Both the position numbers and the translations under genes were made by a program. The notes below the pieces were generated by a model that saw only the letters and a program-made list of their open reading frames with translations, was not told the DNA's origin and did no database searches. Shown one piece after another: positions 15,565 through 23,450 of a DNA stretch of 34,354 nucleotides (within the stretch, counting starts at the first letter, position 1; every line of letters starts with the position of its first letter). Source of the DNA: Halobacteriovoraceae bacterium (GTDB lineage Bacteria; Bdellovibrionota; Bacteriovoracia; Bacteriovoracales; Bacteriovoracaceae). The stretch is taken from contig PAZA01000061.1 in the NCBI GenBank assembly GCA_002715375.1, positions 1 to 34,354 of the forward strand. Reading direction: 5' to 3'.

Positions 15565-16557
15565 ATGCACCCTCAAGTTTTTACTTTTATCTTTGGTCTT
15601 ATTTTAGGTCTCTTTCTTTGTTTTCTTTTTTTCCAAAGACTCTTAAAAGAGAAAAATATCCAAATCTCTGAATTAAAAGAAAAAAATATGCCTATTTTAA
15701 AAGAGACTATCCAAAAAGGCATCAGCAACTCGACTCGAGAAAACTTAGAAAAAATTATGGTCACCCTTAATAGTGAATCGGTTAAAAGGCATGGTGAAGT
15801 CTACCATCTCCTTCAAGAAACTTTCAAAACCACTGAAAACCTATTTAACCAAACTCAGAAGTGGCAAGGCCTTTTTTACAATAATCATCAAAGAGGTCTT
15901 TTTGGTGAAGAAGTTATATTAAAAATGATTACAGGTATCGGCTTTATTGAAGGAATTCACTTTGAAAGGCAGTTTTCACTTAAAAGCGGAAAAAGGCCTG
16001 ATTTTATATTTTATTTGCCAAAAAATAAAAAGCTTATTGTTGATTGCAAATTCCCTTTTAGTAACTATCAAAAGATATGGGAAGAGAAAGAAAATAAAAA
16101 TTCTATGACATATAAGCAATTTATTAGAGTTATAAGAAATCATATGAGAGAGATGAGAAAAAAAGCCTATGACTCTGAGTTAGAAAGTCTGGACTTTATT
16201 TGTCTGCTTCTACCTAGTGACAGTATTTTTAGCTTTATCCAACAAGAAGGTACAGAGCTTTTTCAAGAAGCTCTTTCACACAGAATTCTTTTCTGCAGCC
16301 CAGTCCTCCTTTTTCCACTTCTAAGTGTTGTAAAAAACACAATAACATCTGTTCAAATGTCTGAAGGTCATGATGAATCTTTAAAACTTTTCCTGATGTT
16401 TAAAGAAGAATGGAAAGGGTTCATTAAAGATTGGGACCTTTTAGAAAAGTCATTCGAAAAAAGCGAGTCTTACCTTAGAAGGATAAAAAAGAAAAGAATC
16501 CAAGAGTTCGATAGTATTCTTGGAAAAAAAGAACGTTTATTTGATCTCTCCTCTTGA
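15565..16557 (+). CDS. rmuC: RmuC family DNA recombination protein
   Basis: RmuC limits rearrangements at short repeats and has a nuclease-like core. This 330-residue copy has an N-terminal membrane anchor (about residues 4-24), a short coiled region (25-105), and the family core: RGLFGEEVILKMI (about 110-122), then RPDFIFYLP and LIVDCKFPFSNY (about 148-172), which hold the acidic and Lys residues of a PD-(D/E)xK-like site. It is much shorter than E. coli RmuC because the coiled coil is reduced. ATG 15565 follows AAGGAAG. It is divergent from the nucleotidase and upstream of the MotB-like gene on the same strand, separated by 140 bases with two hairpins, so a shared transcript is possible but unproven. 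Confidence 0.88.
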   Translation: MHPQVFTFIFGLILGLFLCFLFFQRLLKEKNIQISELKEKNMPILKETIQKGISNSTRENLEKIMVTLNSESVKRHGEVYHLLQETFKTTENLFNQTQKWQGLFYNNHQRGLFGEEVILKMITGIGFIEGIHFERQFSLKSGKRPDFIFYLPKNKKLIVDCKFPFSNYQKIWEEKENKNSMTYKQFIRVIRNHMREMRKKAYDSELESLDFICLLLPSDSIFSFIQQEGTELFQEALSHRILFCSPVLLFPLLSVVKNTITSVQMSEGHDESLKLFLMFKEEWKGFIKDWDLLEKSFEKSESYLRRIKKKRIQEFDSILGKKERLFDLSS

Positions 16558-16645
16558 AAAACATATCCGTTATTTAACCTACAGAGTTCATCTAAATAGT
16601 TAATCCTTAAAAACACTAGAGTTTATTCAATCATTTCAATAACTT

Positions 16646-16688
16646 AAAAAAAACACGTTTTTTTTGCTAAGGTATTTTTCCAAATACC
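16646..16688 (+). promoter_or_regulatory. Paired hairpins in leader of MotB-like gene
   Basis: Two perfect inverted repeats lie just before the ATG at 16698: A8-CACG-T8 (16646-16665) and GGTATTT-TTCC-AAATACC (16671-16688). The only Shine-Dalgarno-like AAGG (16669-16672) is partly inside the second stem and 25 bases from the ATG, so initiation lacks a normal site. Folding could affect translation of the motor genes; this is inference. Confidence 0.4.
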
Positions 16689-16697
16689 CGACAAAAC

Positions 16698-19283
16698 ATG
16701 ACGTCTAATCCTTTTAAGGGAAAACAAGTGGCTGTAGAAAGAAAAAAACGGATCAAAGTAAAAGACGATGATAAGGGTTCAATTTGGACCTCATATAGCG
16801 ACCTTTTTACTGCTGTAGCAATTATATTCCTTGTCATGTTCGTTTTTGCACTTCTAAGAACAAGTGTCATGAGCTTAAAAGCAATAAAGGAAACAAAAGA
16901 ACAAAAAGAATATTATGAAGGTAAAGTTTCTGAAAAAACTCAGAAAGAGAATGAGGAAAGAAAAAAGAGATTAAAACTTGCTGTTAATGAAATGAAAGAT
17001 TTTGATGATGTTATTTCAAAGAAAATGAAAGAGCTAAACAAATTCAGTAAGAAAATGGCAAGTCATAAAGTTGATATTGAAAAGTTACTTAAAGATCAGA
17101 CTATAAAAGATGAATCTCTAAAATTTATGAATGCTAAAGTAACCAAAAAAAATGAAGAAATAAAAAAGCTTAATAAAAACTTGGAAAACCTTGATAAAAT
17201 TCTCGATAAAAAAACTGTCGATCTTAATAGAAAGATTCGGAATATTAAATATATAGACCAAGAAAATAAAAATTTAAAAAGAGATGTAAAAGATAAACAA
17301 AAAAGAATTGCTGATATAAAAAAGACTATTGATAAAATAAAAAATGAAAATACAAAAGAGGTTTCTAAATTAAAGCAACAGATAAATAAAGAGAAAAAGA
17401 GCCTTTTAAGCTATCAGAAGTCAGTAAAATTTCTTAAAATTAAAAACCAGGAAAAGTCTTCAAAAATAATAGACCTTAAAAAATCCATTAGCTTGTTTGA
17501 AAAAGAAGTTCAGAAAAAGAAAAAGGAAATTGATTCTATAAAAGTTAATATGGATTTGGCCAAAGCGTTGTCTAAAAAATCACAAAGCAATATGGAAAGA
17601 ACTCAAGATAGCCTTGCTAAAAGCCAAAAGAGAGAAAAATCCTTAAAATCAAAAATTAAATTACTAACGAGTAATCTCAAAAAAATAACTACAAACCTCA
17701 GCTCACTCAAAAAAGACCTCAACTCACAAAAAAGTAAAACAGTTAAGGTTCAAGGTAGATTTTTGGCATCTACAAAATCTAATTCCGAACTCAAAGGAAA
17801 AATTAAAGATTTCCAAAATAAAATGAGGAATCTTAATGATCAAATGCTACAAGGCCAAAAATCATTTAATCAAAAGCTTGCTTCAAAAAATAGTGATCTT
17901 AAAAACGCACAATCAAAAATAACTAGCCTCAATTCAATTATTAAGGGGCTAGAAGGCAAAGTTTCTTCTTCTAAAAGCGCTCAGTCTGATTTGCAATCAA
18001 GTCTTGCCGCGGCCATGGGTCAACTTTCCAACTCGAAAGGGGAAAATGGCAAGTTAAGAGGTACTATTAATAGCATGAAAGGGGCCATAGAGGGTTTCAA
18101 AAATCAAATATCTGGACTTAATAAAAGCAATGGAATGAAACAAAAAAATATTGCTGCCCTAAGTTCAAGCATAAAAAAATGTGAAGTTGATAGTGATAAA
18201 AAGGATCAATTGATCGTAAATAAAAACCGTCAAATTCAATTCCAAAATGATAACAATACAAAGCTTAGTGACAACAACAACAATCTTAAAAATAACAATA
18301 AAAAGCTAATTGACGATAATACAAAACTTATTAATGAAAACAAAGATCTTGCTAAAAATAATAAATCTAATTTAAAAGAAATAGATAAAATAAAAAATGA
18401 AAATGAAAAACTTGTCCTTAACAATAATAAACTGAAAAACAAAATCGCTTCACTTGAAGACGTTGGTGATGATTTCAAAAGAGAAATAGCGAATTTAAAA
18501 ACTGAATCTAACAATAAAGATAATGAAAATAAAAAGAAAGATAAGGATATTGATTTATTAAAGACTGCTAACAAAGCGAGCAATGACAAGGTTGAAGTCC
18601 TTAAAAAGAAAAACAACGTTCTTTTGGCTAAAATTGATAATTTAAGGAAAGATTTTAATAAACTCGCAAGTAACCCATTTAAAGCACAAGATGATTTTAG
18701 AAAAGATTTAGGAAATAATATTGCCAAGAAAATGGCTAAATATAACGTCCAAACAGAAATGGATAAGAGGACGGGTAATATCACGCTTAGGCTGGATGGG
18801 ACTTTTCTTTTCAAAAGAAACCAATCAGTCTTAACTAATGTTGCTAAATCCACTTTAAGAAAGATAATACCTATTTACACATCAGAAATTTTTAAATCTA
18901 AGAAAATTAGAAACAACATAGATCAAGTTAATATTATTGGTCACGCAAGTCCTCGCTATAAAAGAAAATTTGCTGACCCCCAAGGTAAAAATACAGTGGC
19001 CTATAATTACAATTTAGACCTAAGTACTGCCAGGGCCAAAGAAATTGTAAAGTTCATTTTCAGTAAACGATTTGGTGGCTTTAAATATAAAAATGTCTTA
19101 AGAGAAAAGATATCGGTCATGGGGAAAAGCTTTTCAGAACCAATAAAACTAAAGCCTGGCTCTAAGAAAGACCCAACTTGTGGGGTCTATAACTGTAAGC
19201 TTTCTAGAAGAGTTGAAATTAAATTTACAATGAAAGATAACCCAAGATTTTATAAAAAATTAAATTTCCTCCACAAGGATTAA
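16698..19283 (+). CDS. MotB-like protein with giant coiled coil
   Basis: This 861-residue protein looks like the stator/peptidoglycan-anchor half of an ion-driven motor. A basic cytoplasmic N-terminus (1-29) leads into one TM helix, WTSYSDLFTAVAIIF. Its Asp35 aligns with the proton-carrying Asp32 of E. coli MotB (WKIAYADFMTA). Residues about 60-655 are Lys/Asn-rich coiled coil, including ten near-perfect heptads (517-586). The C-terminal domain (about 690-855) is OmpA/MotB-like: IIGHAS (about 747), YNLDLSTARAKEIV and RRVEIKF. The usual Asp after GHT is absent (GHASPRY), and CGVYNC could form a disulfide. Its stop abuts the MotA/ExbB-like gene. The start has no good ribosome-binding site. The exact function is unknown. 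Confidence 0.82.
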   Translation: MTSNPFKGKQVAVERKKRIKVKDDDKGSIWTSYSDLFTAVAIIFLVMFVFALLRTSVMSLKAIKETKEQKEYYEGKVSEKTQKENEERKKRLKLAVNEMKDFDDVISKKMKELNKFSKKMASHKVDIEKLLKDQTIKDESLKFMNAKVTKKNEEIKKLNKNLENLDKILDKKTVDLNRKIRNIKYIDQENKNLKRDVKDKQKRIADIKKTIDKIKNENTKEVSKLKQQINKEKKSLLSYQKSVKFLKIKNQEKSSKIIDLKKSISLFEKEVQKKKKEIDSIKVNMDLAKALSKKSQSNMERTQDSLAKSQKREKSLKSKIKLLTSNLKKITTNLSSLKKDLNSQKSKTVKVQGRFLASTKSNSELKGKIKDFQNKMRNLNDQMLQGQKSFNQKLASKNSDLKNAQSKITSLNSIIKGLEGKVSSSKSAQSDLQSSLAAAMGQLSNSKGENGKLRGTINSMKGAIEGFKNQISGLNKSNGMKQKNIAALSSSIKKCEVDSDKKDQLIVNKNRQIQFQNDNNTKLSDNNNNLKNNNKKLIDDNTKLINENKDLAKNNKSNLKEIDKIKNENEKLVLNNNKLKNKIASLEDVGDDFKREIANLKTESNNKDNENKKKDKDIDLLKTANKASNDKVEVLKKKNNVLLAKIDNLRKDFNKLASNPFKAQDDFRKDLGNNIAKKMAKYNVQTEMDKRTGNITLRLDGTFLFKRNQSVLTNVAKSTLRKIIPIYTSEIFKSKKIRNNIDQVNIIGHASPRYKRKFADPQGKNTVAYNYNLDLSTARAKEIVKFIFSKRFGGFKYKNVLREKISVMGKSFSEPIKLKPGSKKDPTCGVYNCKLSRRVEIKFTMKDNPRFYKKLNFLHKD
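18246..18455 (+). repeat. Ten 7-residue (21-base) heptad units
   Basis: Within the MotB-like gene, residues 517-586 read as consecutive heptads such as NDNNTKL, SDNNNNL, KNNNKKL, IDDNTKL and INENKDL. Leu (once Ile, once Asn) occupies every seventh position, and Asn/Lys fill the rest. The regular spacing points to a zipper-type coiled coil and perhaps to recent repeat expansion. Confidence 0.75.
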
Positions 19284-20228
19284 ATGATGACTGATTTGTT
19301 AGGCATTGCCCTTAATTTTTTTTCCAGTTACCTCATTGAGGTAATGGGAGTACTCCTTGTTCTAGGTCTCATTTTTAGGGCCGCCTCTTATAAGCTAAGT
19401 AAAAGAGAGGATGCCTATTTCTCTTCTTTTATTAGTGAAGTTGAAAAAGCTCTTTCAGCTTCAACCAACGATAAGGAGGAAGTAGAGGATGTCGACCACT
19501 TTCTTGATACTGTCTTAAAACAAGTCTCTGACAAGCTCCCTACAAGGAGTGTTCGATACGGAAATTTTAGCCGAAAAAAAGAAGAAAAGGATAAAGAAAA
19601 GATAGAAAAGTCAGCAGCAAAATCTATAGCTCGGCATAAAAAAACCGTCTCCTTAAGAGACTTTGTCCATGGTGAAAAAAGTCTTTTTCATTCAATAAAA
19701 GGTGAAGCAAGTATTTTTAAGTCTAAATACCCACCAAACTTTGATGATTTAACAGATAGAATTCTTGAAAAAGACCCTAACTGGAATAAACTTCTCAATT
19801 TTTTTCCGGTAGCACCTATTTCTAGACTTAATGATATCCTTCCAGGGCTTTTTGTTGTCTTTGGAATTTTCGGGACATTTATCGGGATTAGTATGGCCCT
19901 TCCAAAAATCGCGGCCATAGATTTTTCAAATATTGAAGCTTCTGGAGCTATCCTTCAGGAATTTGTTCTAAATATTGCCTTTGCAATGAAAACATCTATA
20001 GCCGGTATCCTCTTTTCACTTATTACGACGGTTCTCAATACAATGGCACCTGTTGGTGGTTTAAGAGAAAAAACCTTCAAAAAGTTATCGACAAGCTTTG
20101 AAGAAATTTGGAATGCTATCCACGGGTCTAAGTCCATTGAAGCGTCCTTGCAGGAATCTTTACCTGGACTTCTAAATGAAGTTAAAAGAATAAATAGTTA
20201 TATAGAAGAACAAAATAAAGCATCTTGA
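19284..20228 (+). CDS. MotA/TolQ/ExbB-like motor protein
   Basis: This 314-residue inner-membrane protein is the likely ion-channel partner of the MotB-like protein before it. It has three membrane segments: about 5-34, 186-206 (LPGLFVVFGIFGTFIGI) and 228-252 (NIAFAMKTSIAGILFSLITT). A charged cytoplasmic domain (35-180) sits between the first two, the ExbB/TolQ plan rather than the four-TM MotA plan. Thr198 in GTFIG and Thr237-Ser238 match the polar ion-path residues of the family. A short helical tail follows. The ATG directly follows the upstream TAA (a second ATG at 19287 has better spacing from AAGGAT), so translation is coupled. The AF-TSIAG pattern also occurs in ZorA, but the long ZorA tail is missing. 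Confidence 0.85.
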   Translation: MMTDLLGIALNFFSSYLIEVMGVLLVLGLIFRAASYKLSKREDAYFSSFISEVEKALSASTNDKEEVEDVDHFLDTVLKQVSDKLPTRSVRYGNFSRKKEEKDKEKIEKSAAKSIARHKKTVSLRDFVHGEKSLFHSIKGEASIFKSKYPPNFDDLTDRILEKDPNWNKLLNFFPVAPISRLNDILPGLFVVFGIFGTFIGISMALPKIAAIDFSNIEASGAILQEFVLNIAFAMKTSIAGILFSLITTVLNTMAPVGGLREKTFKKLSTSFEEIWNAIHGSKSIEASLQESLPGLLNEVKRINSYIEEQNKAS

Positions 20229-20268
20229 ACTTGATGAAGTTTTGGTTTAAAAAACAGGGGTTCTTAAT

Positions 20269-20763
20269 ATGAGCTTTCTTGCTAACCTAGTCAAAGGATG
20301 CCCCCTCTTTTTAGAGATCTATGATGAAGAGGTGGAAGAAGTTATTCAAGCTTGCGAAGTCGCTACTTTTAAAAGAGGCGAGCATATAATTCATCAGGGA
20401 GAGGAAAGCTCTGATATAGCCATCATTTTAGATGGTTGCGCTGATGTTATTATTAAAGACCAATTTGGAAAAATGAAAGTTATTACCCAACTTGTAAAAG
20501 GCGATCTCTTTGGAGAGCTTGTTTTAATAAATGAGACTAAAAGAACAGCTGATATCGTTGCCAAGGAGGAAACAAATATCCTTATCATAAGTTATGAAAA
20601 CTTTTACTCATTCTACAAAGATAACCCAAAAGTTTTTGCTCTTATGGTACTGAATGTAACGAGGATGGTAACTCAAAGGCTTAAATCGGCCAATGGAATC
20701 ATCAATAATTTATCTCATGAACTCATGGAGTTAAAAAGTGAACTCCATAAGAAAGCTTCTTAG
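20269..20763 (+). CDS. Stand-alone cyclic-nucleotide-binding protein
   Basis: This 164-residue soluble protein is a single Crp-type cNMP-binding domain. The N-terminal helices (PLFLEIYDEEVEEVI) lead into the beta roll, with the phosphate-binding cassette FGELVLINETKRTA (Phe81-Gly82-Glu83, Arg92). Glu and Arg contact the ribose and phosphate in true cAMP/cGMP binders, so ligand binding is plausible. A C-terminal helix (125-164) has no helix-turn-helix or enzyme domain, so it would act by protein contact. It starts 40 bases after the ExbB-like gene with AGGGG upstream, in the same direction, suggesting it belongs to the motor operon and may regulate it. The ligand is not predictable. Confidence 0.85.
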   Translation: MSFLANLVKGCPLFLEIYDEEVEEVIQACEVATFKRGEHIIHQGEESSDIAIILDGCADVIIKDQFGKMKVITQLVKGDLFGELVLINETKRTADIVAKEETNILIISYENFYSFYKDNPKVFALMVLNVTRMVTQRLKSANGIINNLSHELMELKSELHKKAS

Positions 20764-20774
20764 ATAATAAAAAG

Positions 20775-20990
20775 CTAGAACTTGAGGAGGTCTGGGGTTG
20801 GGCCTTCACATTTTTCTTTTTTTTCATCACTGCATTGATCTTTTTTTTCACAAAACATGCAATCGTCACCAAGGACCTTGTTAAGACCACCACAGCTTCC
20901 TTTTAGCTTTTTGTTGCTAAAGATAACTCCAACTGCCATTCCTACGATGGTCAGTAACATCACTCCCAATGTAATTAAGAAAAGTTTCAT
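20775..20990 (-). CDS. nqrM: Na+-NQR maturation protein NqrM
   Basis: NqrM (DUF539) is needed for Na+-NQR assembly, probably delivering iron to the NqrD/NqrE cysteine site. The 71-residue protein has one N-terminal TM helix, the family signature KGSCGGLNKVLGDDC, and further cysteines (CMFCEKKDQC), all expected metal ligands. I chose the ATG at 20988-20990 because the family begins near this hydrophobic stretch and GAGG lies 12 bases upstream. An in-frame ATG six codons earlier (21008) has no ribosome-binding site. It follows apbE on the minus strand, the usual place after nqr genes, and converges with the cNMP-binding gene, leaving an 11-base gap. Confidence 0.88.
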   Translation of the reverse strand: MKLFLITLGVMLLTIVGMAVGVIFSNKKLKGSCGGLNKVLGDDCMFCEKKDQCSDEKKEKCEGPTPDLLKF

Positions 20991-21053
20991 ACTGATATTA
21001 TACCTCATAGAACAAGGCTTTAAGAAACCCTAATCATTTTTTCTTAAAAGCTA

Positions 21054-22163
21054 TTAGTTAAAATAATCACCTAACAATATTTTTAATTGTGTTGAAGCCT
21101 TTTTTTCAAAGAACCTCTTTTGACCCCTCTCATTGCTCGGGACAGTTATAAAATAGGCCAAAAGGCCGTTTTTTTCAGCAAACTCAAGCCCTTTTTTATA
21201 ACCCATTACCATAAGTGCGGTTGCTAAGGCATCTGCTTTCATACAAGAGAATCGGTCAAAAACTGTCACTGAAGCTAAACGGTGTTTAACTGGATGGCCA
21301 GTCCTGGGATCTATTGTATGGGAAAAAGACTTTCCATTAGACGTAAAGTAGTTACGATAATTTCCGGAAGTCGCCATAGCAAGGGTATTAACTCCAATAA
21401 TCTTATGAATTGATTGGCCAATTGTTGAAGGAGATTCAATGGCCAAACGCCATGGCCTTCCTTTTTTACTTCCGCTGGTTTTTATTTCTCCTCCGATTTC
21501 AACCATATGATCCGCAAACCCAAAACCAGAGAGAAGAGCGCTCACCTCATCAACCGCAAAACCTTTGGCAATTGCAGAAAGGTCCAGGTAGACGCCTTCT
21601 TTACCTTTAAGTTTTTTTTCAACTTCTCTCATTATCACATGATGATAACCAACACGGTCACGAGTTTTCTTTAAGTCCTCGCTAGAAGGTATTTTCCTCT
21701 CACCATTGGGACCAAACCCCCATAAATTAACAAGAGGGCCAACAGTTATATCAAAAGCACCATCAGTCATCTCATATATAGCTTTAGCTTCTTTCAGGAC
21801 TTTAAAAAGACGCGGAGAGAGAGCATGCCACTTCTTACCATTATTAGAAGAGTTAATAAGAGATAATTCGGAGTCAGGCATATAGGTAGACATCTCTTGA
21901 TTAATTTTTTTAAGAAGCTCGTCAATGAGGGCCTTCACTTCCTGTGGCTTTTTTTGACTCCTCTCTTTTGAGTCTGTTAAGTCTGGAAAGTACCTAACCG
22001 TATAGGTTGTCCCCATTGTTCTACCAAAAAGGCTTTTAGGCTTTTTGACCTCTTCCTTGCACCCAGAGAAAGAAGCCCCTAAACAGAGGATTAATATACG
22101 TATAAAAAAAAAGCCTAAGGATTTCCTTAGGCTTTTTATTATTGGTCTTTTAAATTGATTCAT
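21054..22163 (-). CDS. apbE: FAD:protein FMN transferase, lipoprotein ApbE
   Basis: ApbE covalently attaches FMN from FAD to a Thr of NqrB and NqrC. The 369-residue protein has a lipoprotein-type signal (hydrophobic 18-29, FSGC with Cys35), then family motifs: GRTMGTTYTV, DGAFDITVGPLVNLWGFG, DLSAIAKGFAVD, EIGGEIKTSG, ATSGNYRN and SHTIDPRTGHPV. It therefore acts on the periplasmic face, where the NQR flavin sites are loaded. It starts 11 bases after nqrF. The first 22 codons contain the perfect terminator hairpin at 22104-22137 (encoding KSLRKSLGFFF), and no other ATG, GTG or TTG precedes the lipobox, so the gene must be read through that terminator or from an internal promoter. Confidence 0.93.
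   Translation of the reverse strand: MNQFKRPIIKSLRKSLGFFFIRILILCLGASFSGCKEEVKKPKSLFGRTMGTTYTVRYFPDLTDSKERSQKKPQEVKALIDELLKKINQEMSTYMPDSELSLINSSNNGKKWHALSPRLFKVLKEAKAIYEMTDGAFDITVGPLVNLWGFGPNGERKIPSSEDLKKTRDRVGYHHVIMREVEKKLKGKEGVYLDLSAIAKGFAVDEVSALLSGFGFADHMVEIGGEIKTSGSKKGRPWRLAIESPSTIGQSIHKIIGVNTLAMATSGNYRNYFTSNGKSFSHTIDPRTGHPVKHRLASVTVFDRFSCMKADALATALMVMGYKKGLEFAEKNGLLAYFITVPSNERGQKRFFEKKASTQLKILLGDYFN
22104..22137 (-). terminator. Intrinsic terminator of nqr operon inside apbE
   Basis: AAAAAGCCTAAGG (minus strand, 22137-22125), loop AAAT, then CCTTAGGC (22120-22113) and nine T (22112-22104) form a perfect 13-bp stem with a strong U tract, about 40 bases after the nqrF stop. It lies entirely within the start of the apbE coding sequence, so it can limit apbE expression relative to nqrA-F. 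Confidence 0.9.
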
Positions 22164-22174
22164 TTCTAGAAAAC

Positions 22175-23398
22175 CTAGCCCCCAAAGTCGTCGAGCATAA
22201 TATCGTCCCGCTCTACCCCTAAGTCAAGGAGCATATCAATGACACATTTATTCATAATTGGTGGCCCACAGAGGTAATATTCACAATCTTCAGGTGCTGG
22301 GTGGTTTTTTAAGTACTCATCATGCAGGACATTATGAATAAAGCCTGTATAACCTTTCCAATCGTCTTCTGGAAGAGCATCTGAAAGGGCGCAATGCCAC
22401 TCAAAGTTTTCATTCTCAGCTTGAAGTTCATCAAAGTCCTCAACAAAGAACATTTCGGCTTTTGATCTTGCTCCGTACCAAAAAGTCATCTTTCTATCTG
22501 TCTTAATTCTTCTAAGTTGATCAAAAATATGGGACCTCATGGGCGCCATACCGGCCCCCCCACCAACGAAAACCATCTCTTTTTTAGTTTCTCTCGCAAA
22601 GAACTCTCCAAAAGGCCCTGAAATAGTCACATCGTCACCAGGTTTAAGCCCAAAAATCCATGAAGACATTTTCCCTGGTGGGATGTGTTTTGGAGCTCCA
22701 GGAGGAGGACTCGCCACCCTTACGTTAAGCATAATAATTCCATGCTCTTCGGGGTAATTGGCCATTGAATAGGCCCTAATAACTGTTTCGTCTGTATGAG
22801 AGACATTATCCCAAATTTTAAAATGATCCCAAGTTCCTCTATAAAGCTCAGGAATATCAAAGTTCTTATAATCTACGGTAATCCCAGGGGGACGCTCAAT
22901 TTGGATATAACCTCCGGCCCTAAAAGGGACAGACTCACCATCTGGAATTTCCAAAATGAGGTTTTTAATGAAGGTGGCTACGTTATCATTGGAGCGGACT
23001 TTACACTTCCACTTCTTAACACCGAAAACTTCTTCAGGTACATTAACCTTCATATTAGACTTAACAGCGACCTGGCAGGAAAGACGGCAACCTTCTTTAA
23101 CCTCTTTCTTTGTCATATGGGACAGTTCTGTCGTCAAGATTTCACCACCACCATCGAGGATATCGACTTTACACTGCCCACAGGTTCCACCACCTCCGCA
23201 AGCTGAAGAAACATAGAGTTTTTCATCGGCCAAAACATTTAAAAGTTTTCCACCAGCAGAAACCGTGACATCTTTTTTACCGTTGATGTTAATGACAACA
23301 TCACCAGAGTTAACTAGCTTAGATTTAGCAAACAAAATAATCGCGACCAAAGCCAAAACAATGCCGACGAAAACAGACGATGCAATGAGAATTTCCAT
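22175..23398 (-). CDS. nqrF: Na+-NQR subunit F (NADH dehydrogenase)
   Basis: NqrF takes electrons from NADH into the Na+-translocating complex. The 407-residue protein has an N-terminal TM anchor (about 4-24), a 2Fe-2S ferredoxin domain with ligands Cys67, Cys73, Cys76 and Cys108 ([12 protein letters not shown] and KEGCRLSC), an FAD-binding domain with RAYSMANYP, and an NADH-binding domain with [15 protein letters not shown] and CGPPIMNK. Length and C-terminus (MLDDFGG) match the family. It is the last of six nqr genes. A 52-base gap separates it from nqrE, and it is followed by a terminator that overlaps apbE. The ribosome-binding site is weak (GAGAG). Confidence 0.97.
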   Translation of the reverse strand: MEILIASSVFVGIVLALVAIILFAKSKLVNSGDVVININGKKDVTVSAGGKLLNVLADEKLYVSSACGGGGTCGQCKVDILDGGGEILTTELSHMTKKEVKEGCRLSCQVAVKSNMKVNVPEEVFGVKKWKCKVRSNDNVATFIKNLILEIPDGESVPFRAGGYIQIERPPGITVDYKNFDIPELYRGTWDHFKIWDNVSHTDETVIRAYSMANYPEEHGIIMLNVRVASPPPGAPKHIPPGKMSSWIFGLKPGDDVTISGPFGEFFARETKKEMVFVGGGAGMAPMRSHIFDQLRRIKTDRKMTFWYGARSKAEMFFVEDFDELQAENENFEWHCALSDALPEDDWKGYTGFIHNVLHDEYLKNHPAPEDCEYYLCGPPIMNKCVIDMLLDLGVERDDIMLDDFGG

Positions 23399-23413
23399 AA
23401 CAAGCTCTCTTTT

Positions 23414-23431
23414 ATGATTTCATTAAATCAT
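23414..23431 (-). other. Small hairpin between nqrE and nqrF
   Basis: ATGATTT-CATT-AAATCAT is a perfect 7-bp inverted repeat in the only sizeable gap of the nqrA-F operon. With no U tract it is not a terminator; an mRNA-processing or stability role is possible. Confidence 0.25.
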
Positions 23432-23450
23432 TAAACTTAAACTTCTCTTT

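Noticed and set aside
18236-18853. Long open frame (205 codons) antisense to the MotB-like gene
   Set aside because: It mirrors the Asn/Lys-rich coiled coil, giving an artificial Leu/Ser-rich sequence. It has no ribosome-binding site or family resemblance.
16698-20228. Naming the motor pair a Zorya system
   Set aside because: The MotA-like protein has no long cytoplasmic tail, gene order is reversed and no ZorC, ZorD or ZorE-like effector is recognisable. Only the generic ion-motor core is shared.
22796-23216. Plus-strand frames of 136 and 86 codons over nqrF
   Set aside because: They lie wholly antisense to conserved nqrF domains.
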